Shown: piece after piece, positions 1-8,599 of the stretch
Layout of the letters: the number at the start of each line of letters is the position of its first letter
How positions within the stretch are numbered: the first letter of the stretch is position 1
Assembly: GCA_028285305.1 (NCBI GenBank)
Contig: JANQPV010000036.1
Location: forward strand, 62,001 to 126,000
Direction: 5' to 3'
Length of the DNA stretch: 64,000 nucleotides
Origin: Alphaproteobacteria bacterium
GTDB taxonomy: Bacteria > Pseudomonadota > Alphaproteobacteria > SMXP01
Notes under the pieces: generated by a model
What the model was told of the DNA's origin: nothing
What the model saw: the letters and a program-made list of their open reading frames with translations, nothing else
Database searches by the model: none
Made by a program: the position numbers and the translations under genes

Positions 1-2
1 AG

Positions 3-293
3 GGGACAAACATCAGCGTCAGTGCCCTATGTCCCGGGCTTACCAAGACCGGCATGGTCGACGACGTGAGCGAACAGATGGGTGAGCAAATGCCGATCCC
101 AGGGATCTTTCTTTCCGATCCCAAAGATGTCGCCAAGCGCGGATACCGACTTTGTATGCGAGGGGGCGTGATCGATGTTCCCGGCTTCAACAACCAATTG
201 ACGGCCGCGTGGGCACAGCTTCAGCCAAAATGGGTAACACGAACCGTCAGTGGCTTTATGGGCCGCCAGAGTCTGGGGGCTCGAAAGGACTAG
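3..293 (+). CDS. SDR family oxidoreductase, C-terminal part (5' end outside window)
   Basis: The reading frame is open from the left edge of the window and ends at TAG 291-293. The translated segment contains the SDR C-terminal signature S-A-L-C-P-G-L-T-K-T-G (the PG loop that follows the catalytic helix) and, further on, a G-Y-R-L...G-G-V-I-D-V-P-G-F-N-N segment. This is typical of the DltE/YqjQ-like classical SDRs, which reduce or oxidise small carbonyl substrates with NAD(P)H. The Rossmann TGxxxGxG and YxxxK motifs lie upstream, outside the window, so activity cannot be judged. The stop codon overlaps the stop of the convergent hydrolase gene by four bases (290-293). Substrate unknown. Confidence 0.8.
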   Translation, partial: GTNISVSALCPGLTKTGMVDDVSEQMGEQMPIPGIFLSDPKDVAKRGYRLCMRGGVIDVPGFNNQLTAAWAQLQPKWVTRTVSGFMGRQSLGARKD

Positions 294-1147
294 CCCTTTT
301 GCTTTGCGACAGCTTTGGGCCGAGCCGACGACTTGGCGCGGCGTACTGCTCCGTGACCAGATGTCGGATAGACCAACTTGCGCCATCCTGACCTCACAAA
401 TGGCTGCCATTGGTTTTCCGGCAAAGCAAGACGGTCCGCGATCGCATAAAAAACTGCTGCATTAAAACCAAGTCCGCAATGACTTGTGCGCACTTCAATA
501 TTATCCGTCATCGGCCCTTCGTCTTCCAGACAATTCTGCCAGGCTACAACACCATCCAGCTTGGTATAGATTGCAGTGGTCGGAATACCAGGTGGTGCGT
601 CCCTCATTTCCTCGAGCTCTTGCGCTCGTTTATCATCCATGACGTCCCCTGTCATTTGCTGGTAGAGTCCGATCACGTTGGACGAAGACGGGCTGCCATT
701 GAAGGGGCTTCCGAGGGTGATCACCTGACGCACCAGATCGGGCGCTTCCCGTGCGAGTTCGCGTGCCATGATGCCGCCGAGGCTCCACCCCACAATACTG
801 ACCGTTCTTTTTGTGCGCCGATGAATGTTTTCCAAGCGCCTCATGAGACGGTCGCCTGTTAGTCCGATCGTCCGTGGACCAAGATTCTGTCCAAGGCGCC
901 AGCTAAACGCCTCATACCCTCGCCGGTGCGCAAAACGCCGCAACGCAACTGTCGAGCGATCATCGCCCAAAAATCCCGGAAGCACCAGAACCGGATGTCC
1001 GTCGCCATTGGGCGCCAGATTCAAAAAAGGCGCTGCCGCAGGCAACGCCGCCATGTCCCTTACTGCGCGAGCACCTTCCATAGCCACCAACCGCCAATGC
1101 GGCGAAGCTGGCATTTCATCTTCATGCAGATAATAGCTTGTCGCCAT
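290..1147 (-). CDS. alpha/beta hydrolase (lipase/esterase-like), copy A
   Basis: 285-residue cytoplasmic-looking alpha/beta hydrolase. An H-P-V-L-V-L-P-G-F strand/oxyanion segment (about 51-59) is followed by the nucleophile elbow G-W-S-L-G-G with Ser122, then L-G-S-P-F-N-G. A probable acid lies in Y-T-K-L-D-G and a probable catalytic His in T-S-H-C-G-L. The ATG at 1147 has a GGAG-like ribosome site about nine bases upstream. It is a paralogue of the next minus-strand gene (1506-2321), sharing the layout of both N-terminal and catalytic segments. Its position beside phasin and PHA synthase genes suggests a link with PHA or acyl-ester turnover, but this is inference; a general esterase is equally possible. 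Confidence 0.8.
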   Translation of the reverse strand: MATSYYLHEDEMPASPHWRLVAMEGARAVRDMAALPAAAPFLNLAPNGDGHPVLVLPGFLGDDRSTVALRRFAHRRGYEAFSWRLGQNLGPRTIGLTGDRLMRRLENIHRRTKRTVSIVGWSLGGIMARELAREAPDLVRQVITLGSPFNGSPSSSNVIGLYQQMTGDVMDDKRAQELEEMRDAPPGIPTTAIYTKLDGVVAWQNCLEDEGPMTDNIEVRTSHCGLGFNAAVFYAIADRLALPENQWQPFVRSGWRKLVYPTSGHGAVRRAKSSARPKAVAKQKG

Positions 1148-1505
1148 TTCCCCACTCCGTCCTAGCCCTCACCAAGGCTATTGCCAAAATCGCTCTTCTT
1201 TCAAGAGAAAAGTTCTTATCGTTTACCAGATTCTTACCCTATATGCACAAGCGCAACAAACGCTTGCAATTACAACTAAAATTCGCAGTCAAACATTCAG
1301 AAAACCAACAATCAATATACGTGCCGACCTGTGTCCTCAGGTCGCGAGCGCGGCTTGTCTTTCCCGGTTTTCCCGGAAAAAGGAAGGAAATGCTGCGGTG
1401 CGAAATCAATCATCAAACGAACGAGGGCTCCTTTATGGTTAATTTTTGCCCGTTTCCGCGGGATTGGCGCGAAAGTGGACACTGCCCAATTTTAAGGATG
1501 AAAAT
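1148..1505 (-). other. intergenic spacer between two hydrolase genes
   Basis: A 358-base gap between the 5' end of hydrolase A and the 3' end of hydrolase B. It is AT-richer than the flanking genes around 1200-1320, as expected for the promoter of the minus-strand gene that starts at 1147. A small inverted repeat, TTTCC...GGAAA, lies near 1369-1388. I see no convincing gene, RNA or full sigma-70 promoter here. Confidence 0.4.
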
Positions 1506-2321
1506 CTAATGTCCCGCAGAGGGATAAATGACGCGGCGCCAAGTATGGCGCTTGAAAGGCTTCCAATCATCTTCCGATTGCGAAAGTCGATCGGCGATCG
1601 CATACCAGACGGCAGGATGAACCCCCAAGCCGAAGTGACTGCTTACCACTTCGATATTGTCTGTATTCGCATTAGGCATCTCTTTTGAGATACGCCAAGA
1701 AACAATGCCGTCTGTTTTGCTGTAGATGGACGTACACGGAACACCTGGAGGAGGAACGAGATGTCGCCGAAAATAGTCTTTGATCTCCTCTGAGTTCAAA
1801 ATCTCGTCCCCCTGCTTACCCAAGAAGCGACCGAGATTTGTTCCTCTCGGATCGCCGTGAATGGGGCTGCCGAGGGTGATGACTTGGCGGACCACTTTGG
1901 GTACACGCCGCGCCAATTCCCGTGCGTAGATTCCGCCGATACTCCAGCCCACGACACTCACCGCACGACCGGCGGCGCCGTGCAAGTCATTGAGGCGTTT
2001 TTCCAGCAAGTGCATTTTGGGGCCCACGGTGCCTGGTCCATGATTCGGCCCTAGCCCCCAACCTCGAACCAAGTAATTCCGCCGGGCCAAATAGCTTCTC
2101 AGAGGCGCTGTACTCCGATCGCCAGCCCCCAGCCCCGGCAAAAACAGGACAGGATGCCCATCTCCCGAACGGGCGGATTCCAAGAGCGGCCGAAGAAAAG
2201 GAAGCGACGCAAGCTCAGAAAAGGCCCGCCCCCCCTCCAGCGCCGCAAGTGCCAAGGACGGAGGTTTGGGCACCTCTTCTCGGAAAACGTGGCCGTTCAT
2301 AGTTTTGTCCACAAAAGCCAT
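1506..2321 (-). CDS. alpha/beta hydrolase (lipase/esterase-like), copy B
   Basis: 271-residue paralogue of hydrolase A. An H-P-V-L-F-L-P-G-L-G segment precedes the nucleophile elbow G-W-S-I-G-G with Ser127; the L-G-S-P-I-H-G segment follows, then Y-S-K-T-D-G (possible acid) and S-S-H-F-G-L (possible His). The start at 2321 lacks a clear ribosome site; an internal Met at residue 8 (about 2300) is an alternative. It lies directly downstream of the phasin-like gene on the same strand, with a 35-base gap, so it may be cotranscribed with it. A role in PHA granule metabolism is suggested by context only. Confidence 0.8.
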   Translation of the reverse strand: MAFVDKTMNGHVFREEVPKPPSLALAALEGGRAFSELASLPFLRPLLESARSGDGHPVLFLPGLGAGDRSTAPLRSYLARRNYLVRGWGLGPNHGPGTVGPKMHLLEKRLNDLHGAAGRAVSVVGWSIGGIYARELARRVPKVVRQVITLGSPIHGDPRGTNLGRFLGKQGDEILNSEEIKDYFRRHLVPPPGVPCTSIYSKTDGIVSWRISKEMPNANTDNIEVVSSHFGLGVHPAVWYAIADRLSQSEDDWKPFKRHTWRRVIYPSAGH

Positions 2322-2356
2322 CGCGGCGAAACGAACTCTAGATCCCTGAACCGGCC

Positions 2357-2698
2357 TTATGATTTACCGCCCGGCATCATCGCACCCATGACCTCGGAAA
2401 ATCGGTTTACGACATCATTGTTTGCCCCGATCAGCTGACCCATTTCACGCATATGCTCTATGTTTCGTTTCACGGACCTCGAAACCGCTTCGTTTTGCAG
2501 CTTGATCGCATCGGCCATATTTTCTGATTCGATCACGCTGCGCAGGGTCTCAAACCCCTCGTTTACGTTCTCCTCTGCGTTTTCGACCAATTTAAGAAGG
2601 ATTTCCTTCTGCTGCTCCGTCATTCGCTCTCCGGCTTCCTTGAATCCGTCCTGCATCTTTCCAAACATGCCTTGATCATTCGAACCGTTTGCAGCCAT
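2357..2698 (-). CDS. phasin-like small helical protein
   Basis: 113 residues, almost entirely predicted amphipathic helix, rich in Glu, Met, Asn and Lys and without cysteine. The pattern (K-M-Q-D-G-F-K-E-A, L-V-E-N-A-E-E-N-V-N-E-G-F, then a Met/Gly-rich tail M-M-P-G-G-K-S) resembles the phasin superfamily, which coats polyhydroxyalkanoate granules. It is divergent from the PhaE-like/phaC pair, which supports the assignment. No catalytic motif. It might instead be a generic coiled-coil protein; the family call rests on composition and context. Confidence 0.55.
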   Translation of the reverse strand: MAANGSNDQGMFGKMQDGFKEAGERMTEQQKEILLKLVENAEENVNEGFETLRSVIESENMADAIKLQNEAVSRSVKRNIEHMREMGQLIGANNDVVNRFSEVMGAMMPGGKS

Positions 2699-2914
2699 CG
2701 CTCTATCCTTTGTTTCACTTTAAGATCACAAACTTATCACACAGTTCCCCAGGAACAATCGATAAGTGAATGATTCAAGTCAATTGTCCTGGAACGGCTC
2801 ATTGACTTTCCCTAAAGCCGGTCATAGTTTTAGACCCCAACTCCAAAATTCGAGGGATACCATCCCCATTACCCTTGCAGGCAATCGGAAAACCGTATTG
2901 CGGAGACTCGAACC

Positions 2915-3304
2915 ATGTCCAAACAATCCTCTAATGACCCTACTGACATATGGCGCTCACTGATCAGTCAATGGGAACAGAATGTCGATAAGTTTGCCAA
3001 TACCATGATGGGCACGGATGAGTTCTCAAAGTCCGCCAATTTGGCAACCCAAGTTCAGCTCAAGATCCAATCAGCGATTTCTGAGCAGATGACTAAACAG
3101 TTATCGCTGATGAACATCCCCAGCAAGGAGGATGTTGCCCAATTGGGTCTGCGGCTCCAGAACATCGACGATCGAATGCGCCGCATGGAAGAGACACTCA
3201 TCCAACTGTCAAAACATATCGATCCAGCCGCGACGTCTCATACCAAATCGGTCAAAATGCCGCCGCGCACAAAAAAGGCGCCGCGAAAACAAGACACAGA
3301 TTAG
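2915..3304 (+). CDS. short PhaE-like subunit of class III PHA synthase
   Basis: 129 residues. An N-terminal W-R-S-L-I-S-Q-W-E-Q segment and a central heptad-rich region (L-G-L-R-L-Q-N-I-D-D-R-M-R-R-M-E-E-T-L, about 80-98) match the helical C-terminal part of PhaE/PhaR-type synthase partners. Class III PhaC enzymes need such a partner for full activity. It is much shorter than the PhaE of purple sulfur bacteria (roughly 350 residues) and ends in a Lys/Arg/Pro-rich tail (about 112-127) that could bind nucleic acid or the granule surface. It sits 24 bases upstream of phaC on the same strand, so translation is probably coupled. Assignment relies on context and pattern. Confidence 0.6.
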   Translation: MSKQSSNDPTDIWRSLISQWEQNVDKFANTMMGTDEFSKSANLATQVQLKIQSAISEQMTKQLSLMNIPSKEDVAQLGLRLQNIDDRMRRMEETLIQLSKHIDPAATSHTKSVKMPPRTKKAPRKQDTD

Positions 3305-3328
3305 TCCGCCACCCACAGGTTTCTAGCC

Positions 3329-4405
3329 ATGGCACAGTCCACCGAAGCAAGCCGGATTTCAGGTCAAGTTCAAACCCTCATTGAACGTACGATACAACGC
3401 AACATAAAGGGTTTGGAGTACATCGCATCGCCCGCGCCGGCCGTTGGACAAACCCCAAAAGAGATCATTCACAATCGGGGCACACTGAATCTCTATCATT
3501 ACCATCCAATGGCGGATGAGATTTACCGTGTTCCGATCTTAATGGTAATGGCGACGACCAATAAGTCCTACATCTTCGACCTGGCGCCGGGACAGAGCTT
3601 TGTAGAGTTCCTCTTGAAGGCGGGTTTTGACGTTTATGTGATGGACTGGAATGCCCCCCGGCCAGAAGAGAAGTCTCTTCGGCTGACGGATTACGTCCTC
3701 GACTTCATACCCGACTGCATAAATCGCATACAGAGGGAGTCCGGCGTCGAGGACGTCAGTCTGATCGGCTATTGCATGGGCGGCGTGCTCTCCACGCTCT
3801 ATATGGCGACCCACCCGGATTCTCCGGTCACCAGCCTGGCATGTTTCACAACACCTGCGGACTGGTCGAAAATGGGTCTATTCTCGAGATGGTCCAGCGA
3901 GGAGAATTTTGACGTGGACCGGCTCGTCGATGCGGTCGGCAACGTGCCCGCTGATATGATCTTCACCTCGTTCGACATGCTCCGCCCCGCAAATCGCCAA
4001 GTCGGGCGAATTCACCTTTGGGACAATATGTGGAATGACGAGTTCGTAAAGTCTTATCGCATGTTTGATCGGTGGTCGAATGAAATGCTGCCTCTTGCAG
4101 GTGAGTATTTTCGCGAGACGACCAAAGAGTTGATGTGGCAAAACAAGATGCTCAAAAATGAGCTCGTCATCAATGGCCGTCACGCAGATCTTAAACAAAT
4201 CAAGGTTCCGGCCTTCCACGCCATTGCAGAGCATGATCACATCGTTCCGCTCGCCGCCTCCAAACCCTTGTTGGATTTGTTCGGATCAAACGACAAAACC
4301 GAAATGATTTTGAAAGGTGGCCATGTCAGTCTCATCGGCGGTCCCAACGCGGTTCGGCGACTTTGGCCGGCGCTTACCGGGTGGTTGGAGGAACGGTCCG
4401 AATGA
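3329..4405 (+). CDS. phaC: class III poly(3-hydroxyalkanoate) synthase PhaC
   Basis: 358-residue PHA synthase, the class III length. It polymerises (R)-3-hydroxyacyl-CoA into PHA at the granule surface. The lipase-like box is G-Y-C-M-G-G with the nucleophile Cys149; the other triad residues are Asp303 (in A-E-H-D-H-I-V-P) and His332 (in K-G-G-H-V-S). This numbering almost matches the studied Allochromatium enzyme (Cys149, Asp302, His331). The W-N-A-P-R-P segment near 109-114 is also typical. It follows the PhaE-like gene and overlaps the next gene by four bases (ATGA at 4402-4405). No truncation seen. Confidence 0.92.
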   Translation: MAQSTEASRISGQVQTLIERTIQRNIKGLEYIASPAPAVGQTPKEIIHNRGTLNLYHYHPMADEIYRVPILMVMATTNKSYIFDLAPGQSFVEFLLKAGFDVYVMDWNAPRPEEKSLRLTDYVLDFIPDCINRIQRESGVEDVSLIGYCMGGVLSTLYMATHPDSPVTSLACFTTPADWSKMGLFSRWSSEENFDVDRLVDAVGNVPADMIFTSFDMLRPANRQVGRIHLWDNMWNDEFVKSYRMFDRWSNEMLPLAGEYFRETTKELMWQNKMLKNELVINGRHADLKQIKVPAFHAIAEHDHIVPLAASKPLLDLFGSNDKTEMILKGGHVSLIGGPNAVRRLWPALTGWLEERSE

Positions 4406-4995
4406 CAAAAGAGGAAGAGCGGTCGTACCCGCGTGAAATCCAGTGCGGCGACGAAGCAGTAGTTTTGCGGTACATGACGAGGGACGACGAGGCGGATCTT
4501 GACGCTTTCGCGCAATCGTTGCCCAATCACGACCTGCTTTTTTTAAGACGCGATATCACCCAACCAAAAGTGCTCAAAGCATGGCTGAACGCCATCGAAG
4601 AAAGCTCCATTACAAGCCTCATCGCCACCCGCGCAAATGAGGTCGTCGGCTGCTCTGCTATTGTGACGGATAGCCTTGCTTGGTCCAGCCATGTAGGTGA
4701 GCTCAGGGTCCTGGTCTCGCCTTCCATGAGGTCAAAGGGCCTCGGGCGACACATCATCCAGGAAAGCTTCATCATCGCGATCACACTCGGGCTGGAAAAA
4801 CTCGTCGCCCAAATGACGGCAGATCAATCCGGCGCCATAAACGTGTTCGAAAGTCTTGGGTTCCGGGCTGAAGCGCTCCTAAGGGACCATGTCAAAGACC
4901 GCAGCCACCAGTCCCACGACATCGTTATCCTCAGCCATGATGTCGCGAAGTTCCAAGCTCAAATGGAAGCCTACGGACTAACGGAAGCCTTCTGA
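4402..4995 (+). CDS. GNAT family N-acetyltransferase
   Basis: 197 residues from the ATG at 4402, which overlaps the phaC stop (ATGA). An earlier in-frame start at 4363 would lie deep inside phaC and is less likely. Acetyl-CoA binding motif A is visible as R-S-K-G-L-G-R-H-I (about 114-122), preceded by the strand V-G-E-L-R-V-L-V-S and followed by N-V-F-E-S-L-G-F-R, the usual C-terminal GNAT signature. Substrate unknown. Tight coupling to phaC suggests a role in the same physiological state but does not reveal the acceptor. Its 3' end overlaps the convergent DUF4112 gene by 18 bases. Confidence 0.82.
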   Translation: MTKEEERSYPREIQCGDEAVVLRYMTRDDEADLDAFAQSLPNHDLLFLRRDITQPKVLKAWLNAIEESSITSLIATRANEVVGCSAIVTDSLAWSSHVGELRVLVSPSMRSKGLGRHIIQESFIIAITLGLEKLVAQMTADQSGAINVFESLGFRAEALLRDHVKDRSHQSHDIVILSHDVAKFQAQMEAYGLTEAF

Positions 4996-5376
4996 CTGGT
5001 CTACGTGTTTCTGCAAGAGACGTAAGTTCTTGCGGTTTGCCCGCCAAGCAACATCAAAGAGATCTCCAATAAACGGAATTGCGCCAATCACCAGATCGGC
5101 GCCCAGATTCGCGATCATTTGCACTTTGACGTGAAACGGTACGCCAATGGACCAGGCGCGCGAGATGATATAGAGCGTCACGGCACTCGTTATGGCGTCT
5201 CCGACCCCGGGAATGAGGCCAATGAGGGCATCAAGCCCAAATCGGATATTGGTGCCGGGCAAACGAAACCTGTCGTCCATCAAGCTCGCAAGACTTTCAA
5301 GTTCCGCACGCAAAGTCTCGAAATCGGCGGGGACGTCGATGATTTCGGGTTCGGTCTGTTGTCGCATGGAAGGCAA
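4978..5376 (-). CDS. DUF4112 membrane protein
   Basis: 132 residues. The core matches DUF4112: a segment with L-M-D-D-R-F-R-L-P-G-T, then F-G-L-D-A-L-I-G-L-I-P-G-V-G-D, a hydrophobic stretch (about 62-78), a second hydrophobic loop with I-G-A-I-P-F-I-G-D-L-F-D, and a basic tail W-R-A-N-R-K-N. The two repeated G-D-x(2)-(T/F) loops are characteristic. Function of the family is unknown; it is probably in the inner membrane. It lies 13 bases downstream of the RND permease stop on the same strand and may be the last gene of that operon. Confidence 0.8.
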   Translation of the reverse strand: MPSMRQQTEPEIIDVPADFETLRAELESLASLMDDRFRLPGTNIRFGLDALIGLIPGVGDAITSAVTLYIISRAWSIGVPFHVKVQMIANLGADLVIGAIPFIGDLFDVAWRANRKNLRLLQKHVDQSEGFR

Positions 5377-5389
5377 AGGTCCAAATCAC

Positions 5390-8300
5390 TTATTTGGGAA
5401 GCAGGGTCTCCGGTTGCAACTCCCCGCCGATGGCCACGACCTCATCTTCGTCCGGCTCCCGGTGGAAAACGCCAAACATCCGGTGAAGCAAAGTGGCAAC
5501 CGCAGGCACAATGAAGATAAGAACGCAACTGCCTACAAGAACACCGAAGCCGAGGCTCACGGCGGTCGGCACCAAGAACTGCGCTTGGGTGCTCTGCTCT
5601 AACATGAGCGGTCCCACGCCAAAAAACGTCGTCATCGTTGTCAAGAACACTGGCCGAAATCGTCCCTTGACCCCTTCGATGATCGCCCCGCGCGGCGTCG
5701 CCCCCTTTGCCACCAACTCGTTCACCAAATCGATCATCACCAGCGCACCATTAATGATGACACCGGAGAGGCCCACCATACCCATGATACTTGGCATGAC
5801 TATATTCAGCCCCATGATCATATGACCGATGACAGCTCCTACAAATCCAAACGGAATGACAACCAAAACAATGATGGGTTTCAAGTAAGAACGAAACGCA
5901 ATGGCGAGCAGGCAATAAATGACGAGCATGGCCAGCATGAAATAGACGGACAGCGCAGCACCCGTCTCCGCCCGTGCGCGCTCTTCCCCTCCAAAATCGA
6001 TGGAGAGATCTCGGTCCGCTTGCTGAAGATCAGCAAGCACGCCTTCAACCAACATGGTATTGACCGTAACGCTGGATATGACCACGGGGTCTAAGTTCGC
6101 GGTAACAGTGACAATTCGCCGACCATTACGTCTTTGAATCGCCGTTGGGCTAACCGCTTCTTGGATCTCTGCCACCTCCGACAGCGGAATAAAATTCCCG
6201 GCCGGGGTTTTGATCCGATAATTCAGAATGTCCGATTGGGCTTGCCGCTCTTCTTTGGGCAAGCGCACATAGACCCTGACCTCGTCTCGCCCCCGTTGTA
6301 CGCGTAGCGCTTCGATACCAAAAAAGGCGCCACGGACTTGCAGGGCAAGATCCTGCAGCGTGATGCCGTACGCACGCGCTTGAGGTTTCAATAGGAACGA
6401 TATTTCTTTCTTGCCGCTGTCCTTGTCATTTCGCACGTCAAACACGCCGGTGATGCTGCGCAATTCTTTCTCGATGGCCCGTACCGCTGCCATCGTCGAT
6501 TCTTCATTCCGCGCAGAGACTTCCACCGAAACCGGTTCGCCAAATCCCACGAACTGGGCCGAAAACAGGAGGCGCTGAGCTCCGGGCACTTGCCCCACAG
6601 CCTTCCGCCATGCCTTCTCGAACTCGGTCGAGGAGAAATACCGATCTTCGGGTTCCAAGAGTTGGACAATCAGCCCGCCTTTACTTGCTTGCGGCTGCGC
6701 AACATCGGCTCCTCCGGGACCGCCGCCACCCGGTGTATCACCAAGGATCGTGTAGTGGGATCGAATGACGAAGGGAGCATCCTCAGGCATACTTTCTTGG
6801 AACTCCGCACCCACCTGATACGCAGCGTCTTTGATGTTTTCCATAACGCGTTGCGTGTCTTCGAAAGGCGTACCGGGCTCCAGCTCGACTTTTGCAGACA
6901 CATAGGCGCCCTCGACTTCGGGAAAGAAACCCATTTTCACGTAGTTGCCGGCAATCACACCAGCAGCGATCATGATACCCGCAAACCCTGCGGCGATAAT
7001 CACAAGTGGATAAGTCGTGACAAACAAAAGAGCGCGGTGAAGCGGCCCGCGAATGAAGGCGTCGAGCACACGGCTCATCCTTTCTTGCTGTCTCATGATG
7101 AACCGAACCGGGAGCGGTTGCCTTTTCTCTCCGCGCAGAGACAGGTGTGACAAATGACGAGGCAACACCAGCATGGATTCAACGAGCGACAATCCCAGGA
7201 CAAAAATCACCACCGCCGGAATGGGCGCTAAGAACTTTCCAAGGCCGCCGGGAATAAACAAGAGCGGATAAAAGGCGACCATTGTAGTGACGACCGCAAA
7301 AAACACCGGCGTAATCATTCGCTGTGCGCCGCGGATCGCCGCCTCGCGCGGCGAAAATCCTAACTCCCGGTGTCGGTAGATATTCTCCCCCACCACGATT
7401 GCGTCATCCACAACAATACCGATGGCCAGAATAAATCCGAACAAAGACATTTGGTTGATGGACATCCCCACTTGGGCCATCACGGTGAAAGCACCGACAA
7501 AGGCAACAAAAATACCCAGCGCGGTCCAGCCGGCCACTCGCAAATCCAGGAACAACGTGAGAATCAGGATGACGAGGATCAATCCGAACGACCCGTTCCT
7601 CAACAGCAGATTTAGTCGTGCCTCAAGGTCTTCCGCGTCATTGTCCCAAAGAATGACATCGACCCCTTCCGGCAGACTCGGCCTCAGATCCGTTTCTATG
7701 TAATCGTAGACCGCATTGATGATCGTCTGAACGCGCTCTTCGCCGATGCGGTACACCCCGACAAAGGCCGCCGGCTGATCATTATACATCGTAACGAGAT
7801 CGCTTTCCTCGAACGCATCCTTGACCGTTGCCACTTGCGACAACCGAACTTGCGCGCCGTTCTCTCCGGACAGAAGAACGATCTCTTCGAATTCTTTCTG
7901 AGTATAATTGCGACCTCTTGTGATCAGCGTGATTTCTTCACTTGCGGTATCGACTTCGCCGCCGGGAAGGTCGAGGCTCTCTTGACCCACAATGCTTGCT
8001 ATTTGCGGAAGGCTTAGACCGTAGGCCCGAAGATTATTGTTGGAAACTTCGATCGAGACCTCGTAGTCACGAACCGAATTTACGTTTACGAACGAGATCT
8101 CCGGCCGCAGAGAGAGCTCGTCCTTGACCTGAAAGGCTAGCTCGCGAAGGGTGCGCTCCGACACATTTCCGACAAGTCCAATTTGAACCACCTCAGAACG
8201 GGAACTCAGCTCGATGACTTCCGGCTCTTCCGCTTCACCGGGGAATGTGGTGATGCGGTCGACTTCCGCTTTGATTTCATCGAGCTTTGCAGTCGTATCT

Positions 8301-8599
8301 TCGCCTCTCAGCATTTCGATACGCACAACACCGAAACCAGACGCCGCGGTGGCAACGACTTCTTTAATTCCGTCAACGCCTTCGATCTGTTCTTCGATCC
8401 GTTGAATGATGGAGTTTTGAATCTCATCCGGCGTTGCACCTGGATACTCGACGCGGATCTGAACAATATCCAGATCGTTTTCGGGAAACACCTCAACAGG
8501 GATCGTAAAAAAACTGATCAGTCCCGAAACCAAGAGAATGAGCATCAACAGATTGGCCGCAACCCCGTTTCGGACCATCCATGCGATCACCCCCTTCAT
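5390..8599 (-). CDS. RND efflux transporter permease
   Basis: 1069-residue inner-membrane pump of the AcrB/MexB (RND) superfamily. The expected order is present: N-terminal TM1 (about 12-32), a large periplasmic porter loop, TM2-TM6 with the proton-relay segment G-I-V-V-D-D-A-I-V-V-G-E-N in TM4, a second periplasmic loop, and TM7-TM12 near the C-terminus. It exports hydrophobic compounds in exchange for protons, together with an adaptor and an outer-membrane channel. The adaptor gene precedes it with a four-base stop/start overlap (8596-8599). No TolC-like gene is nearby, so an unlinked channel is presumed. Substrates unknown. Confidence 0.93.
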   Translation of the reverse strand: MKGVIAWMVRNGVAANLLMLILLVSGLISFFTIPVEVFPENDLDIVQIRVEYPGATPDEIQNSIIQRIEEQIEGVDGIKEVVATAASGFGVVRIEMLRGEDTTAKLDEIKAEVDRITTFPGEAEEPEVIELSSRSEVVQIGLVGNVSERTLRELAFQVKDELSLRPEISFVNVNSVRDYEVSIEVSNNNLRAYGLSLPQIASIVGQESLDLPGGEVDTASEEITLITRGRNYTQKEFEEIVLLSGENGAQVRLSQVATVKDAFEESDLVTMYNDQPAAFVGVYRIGEERVQTIINAVYDYIETDLRPSLPEGVDVILWDNDAEDLEARLNLLLRNGSFGLILVILILTLFLDLRVAGWTALGIFVAFVGAFTVMAQVGMSINQMSLFGFILAIGIVVDDAIVVGENIYRHRELGFSPREAAIRGAQRMITPVFFAVVTTMVAFYPLLFIPGGLGKFLAPIPAVVIFVLGLSLVESMLVLPRHLSHLSLRGEKRQPLPVRFIMRQQERMSRVLDAFIRGPLHRALLFVTTYPLVIIAAGFAGIMIAAGVIAGNYVKMGFFPEVEGAYVSAKVELEPGTPFEDTQRVMENIKDAAYQVGAEFQESMPEDAPFVIRSHYTILGDTPGGGGPGGADVAQPQASKGGLIVQLLEPEDRYFSSTEFEKAWRKAVGQVPGAQRLLFSAQFVGFGEPVSVEVSARNEESTMAAVRAIEKELRSITGVFDVRNDKDSGKKEISFLLKPQARAYGITLQDLALQVRGAFFGIEALRVQRGRDEVRVYVRLPKEERQAQSDILNYRIKTPAGNFIPLSEVAEIQEAVSPTAIQRRNGRRIVTVTANLDPVVISSVTVNTMLVEGVLADLQQADRDLSIDFGGEERARAETGAALSVYFMLAMLVIYCLLAIAFRSYLKPIIVLVVIPFGFVGAVIGHMIMGLNIVMPSIMGMVGLSGVIINGALVMIDLVNELVAKGATPRGAIIEGVKGRFRPVFLTTMTTFFGVGPLMLEQSTQAQFLVPTAVSLGFGVLVGSCVLIFIVPAVATLLHRMFGVFHREPDEDEVVAIGGELQPETLLPK

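Noticed and set aside
27-410. 127-codon minus-strand frame at the window start
   Set aside because: The plus-strand frame 3-293 encodes a convincing SDR C-terminus, and the rest is covered by the hydrolase gene; the frame has no ribosome site or motifs.
1138-1688. Overlapping plus-strand frames in the spacer between the hydrolase genes
   Set aside because: Composition is irregular (many Arg, Lys, Phe, Cys), there is no clear ribosome site, and they run into a gene on the other strand.
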